From Streptomyces sp. NBC_01317 (GTDB taxonomy: Bacteria; Actinomycetota; Actinomycetes; Streptomycetales; Streptomycetaceae), in NCBI RefSeq assembly GCF_035961655.1, contig NZ_CP108393.1:434001-498000 (forward strand): a DNA stretch of 64,000 nucleotides, in the 5' to 3' direction. Positions 42,537-50,653 of this stretch are shown here, piece after piece. The position numbers and the translations under genes are program-made. Position 1 is the stretch's first letter, and each line of letters begins with the position of its first letter. The notes beneath the pieces were generated by a model. It had not been told where the DNA came from. It did not search any database and saw only the letters and a program-made list of their open reading frames with translations.

Positions 42537-43088
42537 ATGACCTGGGCACCGGACACCGAGGCTCTGGCGGCGCGCGCCGCGGCCGGTGACCAGGCGGCCC
42601 TGGACCAGCTCCTCCGGGAGATCTGGCCGGAGGCGGTCCGGCGGTGCGGCCGGTTCCTGCTCTTCCGGGAGGACGCCGAGGAGGCCGCGCAGGACGTACT
42701 GCTCCAGGTCTCACGCCACATCCACCGCTTCGAGGGCCGCAGCCGGTTCAGTACGTGGCTCTACACGGTGGTGGCCAACTGTGCCCGGCAGAAGTACCGC
42801 GAGCTGAAGCGCCGGGCCGGCGAGATGCCTCTGTCCGCCGAGGTGACCGGCCGCGCGGATCCCCGGACGACCAGTGTGATCGCCGGGTCCCGCGTGGACC
42901 TGCTGGAGGCGCTGGAACGGCTCGAACGGGACAGCCCGCACCTGGTGGAGCCGCTCGTCTACCGCGACATCTGTCAGATGGAGTACGCGGAGATCGTGGA
43001 GCGGATGGGCATCCCGCTGGGCACGGTGAAGTCACGCCTGCACCACGCCCGCCGCCAGGTCAGACCGTGGCTGGCGGAGAACTCCTGA
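42537..43088 (+). CDS. ECF (sigma-70 family, group IV) RNA polymerase sigma factor
   Basis: A 183-residue ECF sigma factor. Sigma region 2 is at ~20-90 (AVRRCGRFLLFREDAEEAAQDVLLQV, then RFSTWLYTVVANCARQK) and region 4 at ~120-178 (LERDSPHLVEPLVYRDICQMEYAEIVERMGIPLGTVKSRLHHAR). No SnoaL-like extension and no anti-sigma gene adjacent; the neighbour is a membrane kinase. Known: several ECF groups are switched on by phosphorylation by a neighbouring kinase. ATG 42537 begins without an obvious ribosome site. Confidence 0.9.
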   Translation: MTWAPDTEALAARAAAGDQAALDQLLREIWPEAVRRCGRFLLFREDAEEAAQDVLLQVSRHIHRFEGRSRFSTWLYTVVANCARQKYRELKRRAGEMPLSAEVTGRADPRTTSVIAGSRVDLLEALERLERDSPHLVEPLVYRDICQMEYAEIVERMGIPLGTVKSRLHHARRQVRPWLAENS

Positions 43089-43133
43089 TCCGGCGGGTGG
43101 GCGACGGTACACCGCCGCCCATCCGCCGGCGTC

Positions 43134-45803
43134 CTACACCGTGTCCCGGTTCCGCGAGAGGCCGAAGCCCAGCGCCCGGATGTTCTCCAGCCGGCCGTAC
43201 GGGCTCCGCGCCGTCCCCTGGTCGCGGGTGAGGCTGGTGAATCCGCTCCGGATGCCGAAGAGCCCGGCCAGGACCGCCTCCGTGACGGCGACCGCCGCGT
43301 TGCTCTCCCGGTTGGACACCCCCCGTTCCGCCACGCGGTAGCTCCCGTCGGGCGTCACCTCCATGGCCTGCCCCCACAAGCCCCCCGACGTGGTGCGATG
43401 GGCACGCCGCAGCATGGCCGCCGCCGTCTCCGGGCGGCCCAGGCGGCACAGCCCGTACGCGGTCGCCCCGGGCCACGCCGCGAAGGCGCCGGCCGCGCCG
43501 TGGTCGGGCCGGTCGGAGAGCGGGGCGATCGGGTCCTCGGGATCGAGGGCGCGCATCCAGTCACCGTCGACCAGGTGGCCGGTGACGAACCGGACCATCT
43601 CCTCGCGCTGTTCCGCCGTGAGGTCCTCGGACATGTCGGCCGCCACCAGCGCGAAGTCGAGGCAGTGGCCGATGGGTTCCGACCCGTCCGGGTGCGAGAC
43701 CGCCCACCTCCCGTCCCCGGCGTACTGCTTCAGCACCGCCGCCGACAGCTGTCCCGCCTCGGCCTCCGCCGCCTCGGCCTCGTCCCGCTCCCCCATGAAC
43801 CGCAGGAGCGTGGCGAGCGACCGCATCATGCCGACGTACCCGGCGTTCAACGACACCACCGCGTGGCGGTAGTTGGGCACACACTCCAGCAACTCCCAGG
43901 CGTCGTCGCCGAAATCGACGAGCACCCCGGAGCCGAAGGAGGCGCGCCGCCCCCTCGGCCGGTAGGCCATCGCGCGCAGGTGGTCAAGTACCGTACGCCC
44001 GCCGGTGACTTCGCCGAGCAGCGTGAGATCCCCGGTGACGCCCACATAGGACTGGACGGACCGGAACAGCGCGTGGTCGTTGGCCGCGTAGTGGTTCCCG
44101 ACCGGGAGCAGGTTCCGGGTGTCGAAGGAATGGCAGCTGTCGTACGGCTGGCCGAGCGCGGCCAGCAGCCAGGCCCGTACGCCCTCCGGCTCCAGCAGGG
44201 CGGCGGTCCTTCCCCACTCGGACTGGTCCCAGAAGAACGTCGTGGTCGCCCCCAGCCGGGGCCCGCCCGTCAGGAACACCGGCCCGGGGCGGCCGGACCG
44301 GGTGTTGCGCAGGTAGACCGCGAGAAGGGCGCCGGTGTAGTACGTCCTGGCCAGGTCCGGGTCCGCCTCGGACAGTGTCGGCAGGTGGCCGGAGAACTCG
44401 TCGTTGCCCGGTTCGAAGGCGCTCCGCCAGGTACGGCGCCAGCGGTCCGCGACCGCGTCGAAGGACGGGTCGAAGGACGCGGCGGCGGTCGAGGCGGCCT
44501 CCCGCGTTTCGGCGGCCGATTCCCCGATGTCGAGCACCCAGCCGATGACAACGTTGTCCCCTGGGCCGATGGTGAGGTCCCACCGGGCCACGGCCCGCGC
44601 CCCGTCCGCCTCCAGGGCCGTGGGCGGAACGGAGAAGGCGTACGACGACACCGCCGAGCTGCCGCTGTCCTCCACGGTCACCCCGCCGTCCCGTACCCGC
44701 GCCGTCCACCGCTGACCGTCCCACCACGGGTCGGTCCTGGCCACCACCCCGCCGTCCAGGGACAGTTCGGCGGCCTCGGCGTCGACCCGTACCGCCACGG
44801 TGTGCCAGGTCTCCGGGAGCAGGGGCTTCGCCGCCGTCACCCGCTCGCCGCCGATGGTCAGTGACAACCGCCCGTCGTCCAGGGCGACTTGCAGCGAGTC
44901 GGGGTGGTTGCCGTGGGTGAGGATCACCCCGGTACGGTCCGTGCCCCCGGGGCCGTCCAGCCTCACCTGGAAGTGGAGTGTGTCCCCCTCCTCGATCTCC
45001 ACCGCGCCGAGATACCGGTCGGTGCCGGGCCGGATGTCGTGGCGGGCGCCCGGCTGACCCAGCGGCACCGGCGTCCCGCCGGCGCGCGTCAACGCGACCT
45101 CCCGCAGCGCGCAGGTGGCTCCGGGGGCCCGGACGCGGCCGGAGTCCGGTGTGCTGTGGTCGGGGAGTTCCGACTCCAGCAGCATCGGCGCGGAGTCCTC
45201 GTCCCGCTGGATGCCGGGGATCCGGGGGCTGCCGATACGGATCCGGCGCGCGCCCACCGGCAGCAGCTGCACCTGGCGGGGGCGGGGCGCGGTCACCTCG
45301 GAGCGCAGCCGCTCGGTGGCGTAGAAGTCGTGGTGGTGACCGGCGTTCCAGGGGCAGCCGTACAACCAGCCCCAGTCCACGTCCGACCGGGCGAACATGG
45401 CGAGCAGTTCCTGCTCGACGGTCACCGTCCGGGTCCGCGTGGAGGTGTTGCGCAGTGTCAACCGCCAGAGGACACGGCTGCGTTCGTAACCCATCCGTAC
45501 GCCGGTGTGGACCGTCAGCCCCTCACCGGCGCCCTCCCGCTCCACGCCCCACGGGGACCAGCGCAGCCGCCGGGCGGGCAGGGGCGTCCCGTCGATCCGC
45601 AGGACGCCGGTGTGGTAGCCGCCGCTGTACGGGGGGAAGGCGAGCCAGGACAGGGAGGTCAGGTCGTCGTTCACATGCCCCTGGCCCGCCTGGTTGCGCA
45701 GCGAGGGGAGGTGGGCCAGGTCCGCCCGGTCCGTCCAGGGTCCGGCGAGCGCGTCGAGGGCCGGGACCCCGTCGGTCGTCAGGGTCGCTTGGCGGCTGGT
45801 CAT
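43134..45803 (-). CDS. Cytoplasmic (alpha/alpha)6-barrel glycoside hydrolase-like protein with a LamG-like insert
   Basis: An 889-residue protein without a signal peptide. The first ~470 residues are beta-rich and include a jelly-roll resembling a LamG/laminin module (TDRTGVILTHG, LLPETWHTVAVRVDAEAAELSLDGGVV). From ~520 an alpha/alpha toroid follows with FLTGGPRLGATTTFFWDQSEWG, CHSFDTRNLLPVGNHYAANDHALF and DFGDDAWELLECVPNYRHAVVSLNAGYVG. I cannot assign a GH family. It is the last gene of the ABC-importer operon (ATGA overlap with the permease), so it should degrade the imported oligosaccharide. Confidence 0.7.
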   Translation of the reverse strand: MTSRQATLTTDGVPALDALAGPWTDRADLAHLPSLRNQAGQGHVNDDLTSLSWLAFPPYSGGYHTGVLRIDGTPLPARRLRWSPWGVEREGAGEGLTVHTGVRMGYERSRVLWRLTLRNTSTRTRTVTVEQELLAMFARSDVDWGWLYGCPWNAGHHHDFYATERLRSEVTAPRPRQVQLLPVGARRIRIGSPRIPGIQRDEDSAPMLLESELPDHSTPDSGRVRAPGATCALREVALTRAGGTPVPLGQPGARHDIRPGTDRYLGAVEIEEGDTLHFQVRLDGPGGTDRTGVILTHGNHPDSLQVALDDGRLSLTIGGERVTAAKPLLPETWHTVAVRVDAEAAELSLDGGVVARTDPWWDGQRWTARVRDGGVTVEDSGSSAVSSYAFSVPPTALEADGARAVARWDLTIGPGDNVVIGWVLDIGESAAETREAASTAAASFDPSFDAVADRWRRTWRSAFEPGNDEFSGHLPTLSEADPDLARTYYTGALLAVYLRNTRSGRPGPVFLTGGPRLGATTTFFWDQSEWGRTAALLEPEGVRAWLLAALGQPYDSCHSFDTRNLLPVGNHYAANDHALFRSVQSYVGVTGDLTLLGEVTGGRTVLDHLRAMAYRPRGRRASFGSGVLVDFGDDAWELLECVPNYRHAVVSLNAGYVGMMRSLATLLRFMGERDEAEAAEAEAGQLSAAVLKQYAGDGRWAVSHPDGSEPIGHCLDFALVAADMSEDLTAEQREEMVRFVTGHLVDGDWMRALDPEDPIAPLSDRPDHGAAGAFAAWPGATAYGLCRLGRPETAAAMLRRAHRTTSGGLWGQAMEVTPDGSYRVAERGVSNRESNAAVAVTEAVLAGLFGIRSGFTSLTRDQGTARSPYGRLENIRALGFGLSRNRDTV
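44547..44558. promoter_or_regulatory. Intragenic copy of the AACGTT palindrome
   Basis: GACAACGTTGTC, a perfect 12-bp palindrome, lies inside the glycosidase gene. It is the same core as the two putative LacI operators. It may be coincidence (it encodes the peptide DNVV) or a distal site for looping or roadblock. Confidence 0.35.
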
Positions 45804-46645
45804 TTGGAGGCTCCCGACATCAGGCCGTGGATGAACTCCCGCTGGCTGACCAGATATCCCACCAGGGGGATGATCGCCGCGAGGAACATGATCCCGAACA
45901 GCTGGCTGTAGTCCGTCGAATAGGCACCGAGGGACACGTAGATTCCGGTGGTGATGGTCTGGCCCTGGAGCGGGCCGAGGATGAACTGCGGGTTGAGGAA
46001 GTCGTTCCACACCCACAGCCCCAGGAAGATAGCGACGGTGGCGGTGGCCGGCCTGACGACCGGGAAGATGATCTTCCACCAGATCCGCAGGTCACCCGCG
46101 CCGTCGACGCGGGCGGCCTCGATGATCTCGCGGGGGATCGTGCGGAGGAATCCCACGTACACGAAGACCGCGAAGGAGAGATAGCCGCCGCCGACGTTGG
46201 AGAGGATGAGGCCCGGGTAGCTGTGCGCCAGGCCGATCCACTGGAGCATGATGACGACCGGCAGCAGGACGACCTGCGGCGGGACCATCAGGCCCAGCGC
46301 GAAGAGCGCGAGCAGCAGGGACTTGATCCGCGGGGACCGTTCGGAGATGTAGAAGCCGACCAGCGAGCCGAGCGGGACGAGGACCAGCACGCTCACCACG
46401 GTCACCAGGACCGAGTTGAGCAGTCCGGCCTGCACCAAGTGGTCCGGGCGGCGCAGCGCGTTGAGGATGTTGTCGAAGGTGAACGGCGACGGCGGCGCGG
46501 CCGGGTTGGACAGGATCTGGTCCTGGTGCTTGAACGCGCTGACGAACGCGATGTACACGGGCAGGATGAACGCCAGGGTGACGAGCCACGCCGCGGTGGC
46601 GCGCCCGGCCAGGCGGGACAGGCGGAGGAATCCGGGGAGAGTCAC
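45800..46645 (-). CDS. Carbohydrate ABC transporter permease, MalG-type
   Basis: A 281-residue inner-membrane permease with six helices and the EAA-loop EIIEAARVDGAGDLRIWWKIIFPVVRP at ~170-200 that docks the ATPase. It takes sugars from the binding protein to the cytoplasm. The ATP-binding subunit is not in the operon; Streptomyces importers often share the MsiK ATPase. GTG start overlaps the stop of the MalF-type gene (GTGA). Confidence 0.92.
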   Translation of the reverse strand: MTLPGFLRLSRLAGRATAAWLVTLAFILPVYIAFVSAFKHQDQILSNPAAPPSPFTFDNILNALRRPDHLVQAGLLNSVLVTVVSVLVLVPLGSLVGFYISERSPRIKSLLLALFALGLMVPPQVVLLPVVIMLQWIGLAHSYPGLILSNVGGGYLSFAVFVYVGFLRTIPREIIEAARVDGAGDLRIWWKIIFPVVRPATATVAIFLGLWVWNDFLNPQFILGPLQGQTITTGIYVSLGAYSTDYSQLFGIMFLAAIIPLVGYLVSQREFIHGLMSGASK

Positions 46646-47532
46646 AGGTCCGCTTCCCTCTTCCGCAGGACGTGGGTGGCCGAGTAGGAGACCAGGGCGG
46701 TCAGGACGAGCAGGACCATGGCGATGGACGAGGCGTAGCCGAACCTGTTGTCCGTGAAGGCCGCGGTCACCAGGTAGTACGCGGTCGACTGGGTGGCGTT
46801 CGCCGGCCCGCCGCTGGTCAGCACGGCGATGACGTCGTACAGCTTCAGTGTGGTGATCAGGCAGAGCACCACACTGATCGTCATGCCGGGCGCGATCATG
46901 GGGAGGGTGACGTGCCGGAAGCGGCCGAAGAACCCGGCGCCGTCGACGCGGGCCGCCTCGTACAGCTCGGCGGGCACCGACTGGAGGGACGCGGTGTACA
47001 CGACGGTGGCGAAGGCGATGGTGATCCAGCTGACGACGACGCAGATCGAGAACGTGGCGAGCCCCGAGCTGCCCAGCCAGGCGACCGGTTCCTCGACCAG
47101 GCCCACCTTGACCAGGAGGACGTTGAGCAGTCCGTTCTGCGTGAGGATGCTGCGCCAGATGAAGGCGACGATGACCCCGGAGAGGACCTGGGGAATGAAG
47201 ATGAGGGTGCGCATCACGCGGTAGTTCGCGGTCGACTTGTTGAGGAGCATCGCGAGCAGCAGGCCGACCGTGTTGGCGACGACGGTGACGGAGACGACGA
47301 CGATGCCGGTGAAGAACAGGCTGTGCAGGAACAGGTCGTCGGAGAAGAGGTCGGTGTAGTTGGCGAGGCCGACGAAGTCACTTTTCCCCTGGAGCGGGCT
47401 TTTGTCCGTGAAACTCCAGAACAGACTCTGGAACAGCGGGAAGAGGAGAAACATGGCGTAGAGAGCGACGGCTATCCACGCGAGGGGCGCGAGACCGAGA
47501 CTCCGGCCGCCGCGGGGCGTGCGACTTGGCAC
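46642..47532 (-). CDS. Carbohydrate ABC transporter permease, MalF-type
   Basis: A 296-residue permease with six helices and the coupling loop ELYEAARVDGAGFFGRFRHVTLPMIAPG at ~195-225. It forms a heterodimer with the MalG-type protein downstream. It starts at a GTG (47532) after AAAGGA. Gene order binding protein-MalF-MalG-glycosidase is typical of oligosaccharide importers. Confidence 0.92.
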   Translation of the reverse strand: MPSRTPRGGRSLGLAPLAWIAVALYAMFLLFPLFQSLFWSFTDKSPLQGKSDFVGLANYTDLFSDDLFLHSLFFTGIVVVSVTVVANTVGLLLAMLLNKSTANYRVMRTLIFIPQVLSGVIVAFIWRSILTQNGLLNVLLVKVGLVEEPVAWLGSSGLATFSICVVVSWITIAFATVVYTASLQSVPAELYEAARVDGAGFFGRFRHVTLPMIAPGMTISVVLCLITTLKLYDVIAVLTSGGPANATQSTAYYLVTAAFTDNRFGYASSIAMVLLVLTALVSYSATHVLRKREADL

Positions 47533-47568
47533 TGCGGGAGATCCTTTCCTGGTTCCTCACACAGTCGG

Positions 47569-48675
47569 TCAGTTGGCGGCTTTGTCCCAGGCCGCGTCGA
47601 AGGCGGCCAGCTGTCCCTTCACGTCGGAGTCGGTGAACAGCTTCTGCGCCATGGCGTTGAACTGGTCGACGAGACCGGCGGGAAGAGCGTCGTCGTTGTT
47701 GACCTCACCGAAGGCGCTGACCTTGCGGGCGCCGCCGGTCACGTACGCGTAGGCCTCGGTGTAGACCGGGGTGACCTTCGCGCCGAAGGAGTCGAAGGGC
47801 ACGTCCTTCAGCATGGGGAAGGCGCCGTCGGTCTCGATCAGTGTCTTCAGATTGGTCCGGGACAGCGACCAGGCCTTCGCGAAGTCCATCGCCTTGGGGA
47901 CGTCGGCGGACTTGGCGCTGACGGAGGTCGTACCGCCGGTGGTGAAGGGAACGACCGCGCCGCCACCGGCACTCGGCAGCAGGAACGTGCCGAAGTCCGC
48001 CGCGCCGGCGGGCGGGATGAGGCCGATGAGCCAGCTGCCCATCGGGTACATCGCGGACTTCCCGGCGAGGAACTGGGTATTGGCGTCGTTGTAGTTCACG
48101 CCGAGCGCGCCCTTGTCGAAGCCTCCCGCGGTGACGAGCTCACGGTATTTGCTCACCGCGGCCACCACGTCGGCGTCCGTGAACTTCACCGTGCCCGCGT
48201 ACCGGTCCTTGACCCAGTCGGGGTTCTCGCCCAGCACATCGGCGGTGATGAGTCCCGACAGCGGGTAGGCCGCCGCCCAGGGCTCGGCACCGGCCATCTG
48301 GAGCGGGGTGACCCCGGCCTTCCCGAGCGTCCTGACGACGGTCATGAACTGGTCCCAGGTGGTCGGGACCTCCAGGTGGTGGGCCGCGAAGATCTTCTTG
48401 TTGTAGAAGATCATGGGGATGATCTGCGCGTTGGTGGGCGGGATGTAGCTCCTGCCCTTGATCGCGTTGCCGTCGGGGTCCGTGAAGTGGTCGTCCAGCC
48501 ACGTCCGGTCGTACGGCTGGAGGAGGCCGGCGCCGATGAAGTCGTTGGGTGTGATGGAGGAGAGGACGTCGGGGAACTGCCCCGAGGCCTGGAGCTGCTT
48601 GGCGTACTTGGCCGTGAGCGACAGCGCGGCGGCGAGTCCCACCGCGGTCGCGAACAGCGTGCGTGCGCGTTTCAT
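47569..48675 (-). CDS. Sugar ABC transporter substrate-binding protein with an internal deletion
   Basis: A 368-residue binding protein. The signal peptide MKRARTLFATAVGLAAALSLTA runs straight into KYAKQLQASGQFPDVLSSI, which in intact relatives lies ~60 residues after the lipobox. The lipobox Cys and the first strands of lobe 1 are missing at about 48610 without a frameshift. The rest (FYNKKIFAAHHLEVPTTWDQF, GKSAMYPMGSWLIG) is normal. It may be secreted but not lipid-anchored, or be non-functional. AAGGAG precedes ATG 48675. Confidence 0.75.
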   Translation of the reverse strand: MKRARTLFATAVGLAAALSLTAKYAKQLQASGQFPDVLSSITPNDFIGAGLLQPYDRTWLDDHFTDPDGNAIKGRSYIPPTNAQIIPMIFYNKKIFAAHHLEVPTTWDQFMTVVRTLGKAGVTPLQMAGAEPWAAAYPLSGLITADVLGENPDWVKDRYAGTVKFTDADVVAAVSKYRELVTAGGFDKGALGVNYNDANTQFLAGKSAMYPMGSWLIGLIPPAGAADFGTFLLPSAGGGAVVPFTTGGTTSVSAKSADVPKAMDFAKAWSLSRTNLKTLIETDGAFPMLKDVPFDSFGAKVTPVYTEAYAYVTGGARKVSAFGEVNNDDALPAGLVDQFNAMAQKLFTDSDVKGQLAAFDAAWDKAAN

Positions 48676-48787
48676 TCTTTCTTTCTCCTTGACGAGTGGG
48701 CAGTTGGCGCGACCGGGCCCGGAACCGTTCGGTGGAACGGGGGGTCTTTGCACCCCTCGTCAGGGATGGATCGTGCACCCGACAGCG

Positions 48788-48801
48788 AGATAACGTTGTC
48801 T
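48788..48801. promoter_or_regulatory. Palindrome AGATAACGTTGTCT before the ABC importer operon (LacI-family operator)
   Basis: AGATAACGTTGTCT is a palindrome with two mismatched base pairs (reverse complement AGACAACGTTATCT), 113 bases upstream of the binding-protein start and 131 bases before the LacI start. It shares the AACGTTGTC core with the site at 35973. Confidence 0.7.
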
Positions 48802-48932
48802 TGGAAGTACAGTATGTTTCCGCGACGTCAAGTCAACCCCTCCGGCGTCACGGACGGATCTCGGAGCGTCGGTCACTCCTCCGGCCGGCGCTTCGATGCG
48901 ATCATGCTCGGACCTGAGCGAAAGGAAGCGCA

Positions 48933-49961
48933 GTGCCTCGTCCTGATGCCACGGGAAAGCGTGGCCCGTCCCGCCCCCGCAGACCGACCATGGTCGACGT
49001 CGCCCGGGAGGCGGAGGTCGCGCTGCGTACCGTGTCACGGGTGGTGAACGGCGACGCGACGGTCGGTGAGGCGCTGGCTCTGCGCGTACGCCGGGCGATC
49101 GAGACGCTCGGCTACCAACCGGACGAGCGGGCACGGCAGTTGCGCAGTGGGCGTACGGGCACGATCGGGGCGGCCGTACGGCACATCGCGGAAGCACACC
49201 CCGTCCTGCGGGCCATCGAGGCGACCGCGCGCGGTGTGGGTCTGAACGTCGTCGCGATGTCCACGGACGACGACGAGGTACGTGAGCGGGAGGCCGTGCT
49301 CTCCATGTGCGGGCGCCGCATGGACGGCATCATCCTGGAGCCGATCGCCGACGGCCACCAGTACCTCCAGCCCGAGATCGACTCCGGGCTCGCCGTCGTG
49401 GCGTTCGACCGGCCCGCGACGGGAGTCTCGGTCGACACCGTCCTCACGGACAACCGCGCGGGCATCCGGATGGCCTTCGAGCACCTCGTCCGCCACGGCC
49501 ACCGCAGGATCGGCTACATCGGCGACGACGAGCGGGTGTACACGGGCCACGAACGCGCCGCGGCGTTCCGCGACTGCCTGAGCGGGATCGGCGAGCCCCT
49601 GGACGGCATGGCACATCCGGGCCCGGTCGAGCAGGACCGTATCGCGGCGGCCCTGGCGCGCCTGCTCGGCGGTACGGCGCCCGCGACGGCCCTCATCACC
49701 GGCAACTACTCGACCACCCTCGGGGTCATCCGCGCCCTCGGCGCCGACCTGGGCAGCGTGGCGCTGGTGGGCTTCGACAACTTCTCCCTGGCCGACCTCC
49801 TGCGCCCGGGCCTGACGGTGATCGCCCAGGGGGACGAGGAGATAGGGCGTACGGCGATCGAACTGTTCCGGACACGCCTGTCGGACCCGGCGCAACCGAT
49901 CCGCACGATCACGATCCCGCCCACGCTGATCGCGCGCGGCTCGGGCGAGAGCCCCGCCTGA
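48933..49961 (+). CDS. LacI family transcriptional regulator
   Basis: A 342-residue repressor. The HTH and hinge are TMVDVAREAEVALRTVSRVVNGDATV and RRAIETLGYQPDERARQLRSG; residues ~75-340 form the periplasmic-binding-like sugar sensor with DNRAGIRMAFEHLVRHGHRRIGYIGDDERV. It is divergent from the importer operon, with the palindrome between. It likely also controls the GH2 gene 13 kb away. GTG 48933 follows AAAGGAAG. Confidence 0.92.
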   Translation: MPRPDATGKRGPSRPRRPTMVDVAREAEVALRTVSRVVNGDATVGEALALRVRRAIETLGYQPDERARQLRSGRTGTIGAAVRHIAEAHPVLRAIEATARGVGLNVVAMSTDDDEVREREAVLSMCGRRMDGIILEPIADGHQYLQPEIDSGLAVVAFDRPATGVSVDTVLTDNRAGIRMAFEHLVRHGHRRIGYIGDDERVYTGHERAAAFRDCLSGIGEPLDGMAHPGPVEQDRIAAALARLLGGTAPATALITGNYSTTLGVIRALGADLGSVALVGFDNFSLADLLRPGLTVIAQGDEEIGRTAIELFRTRLSDPAQPIRTITIPPTLIARGSGESPA

Positions 49962-49970
49962 GGCGGGGGC
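49951..49970. terminator. Hairpin spanning the LacI stop codon
   Basis: GCCCCGCC (49951-49958) pairs with GGCGGGGGC (49962-49970) around TGA, the stop codon itself. Confidence 0.5.
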
Positions 49971-50051
49971 GCCGGGGGGCCCGCGCCGGAGGCGGGAGGT
50001 GGGCGACCCGGCGCCGGAAACGTACGGCGGAGGTCGCGCCGTGGCGGGCCG

Positions 50052-50411
50052 TCAGGAGACAGGGACGGGGCCCAGCGCCTGGTAGTAGTCGCCCACCTCC
50101 GACAGGTACGCCACGTCCGTCGTCTCGCTGTCCCTGGCGAAGCGGGGTGCTCCCTTGATCTCCTCCCGGGCCCGGCCGACGATCACCCGCCGGGTCTCGG
50201 AGTCGATGCCGGTGATGAGGCCCGCGGGGATCAGGAGGCTGGTGCCGAACACCCACATGCCCGTGTCGACGACCAGGTGCCGCATGCCGTCGTGGTCCGT
50301 CTGCCGCTCCACCTGTCCGACGACCCCGTCGGTCGCCTCCACCTCGTAGCCCACCAGGGACCGGTCCTCCCCGTAGCCGCAGTCCGCCGCGTATGCCCAG
50401 ATGTTGTCCAT
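50052..50411 (-). CDS. PRC-barrel domain protein
   Basis: A 119-residue protein: MDNIWAYAADCGY then a PRC-barrel with LVGYEVEATDGVVGQVERQ and RHLVVDTGMWVFGTSLLIPAGLITGID, followed by a charged EEIKGAPRF tail. PRC barrels occur in photosynthetic centres and RNA-processing proteins; this small Streptomyces type has no known role. ATG 50411 is preferred because the family begins with this M-x-N-I-W sequence, although the ribosome site is weak. Confidence 0.8.
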   Translation of the reverse strand: MDNIWAYAADCGYGEDRSLVGYEVEATDGVVGQVERQTDHDGMRHLVVDTGMWVFGTSLLIPAGLITGIDSETRRVIVGRAREEIKGAPRFARDSETTDVAYLSEVGDYYQALGPVPVS

Positions 50412-50653
50412 GTCCGTCTCGCCCCTCGTCGTGTCCAGGCCCGATTCCGCTGCCATCGCGTGACCGACACGTACCCCGCTCACCGGCGATCATGAGCAGA
50501 TTCACCCCGATGCCGAGCACGGATTCCCGCCGCGCCCCCGGAAACGGCGGCCCTGGGCCGACGACTCCGGTGAACGGGCCGGGCGCCCCGGCCGTAATGG
50601 ACAGCACACTGTTACGCGCAGGGCCCCCGGGCCCGCCGAGGGAGTCCGTCCTG

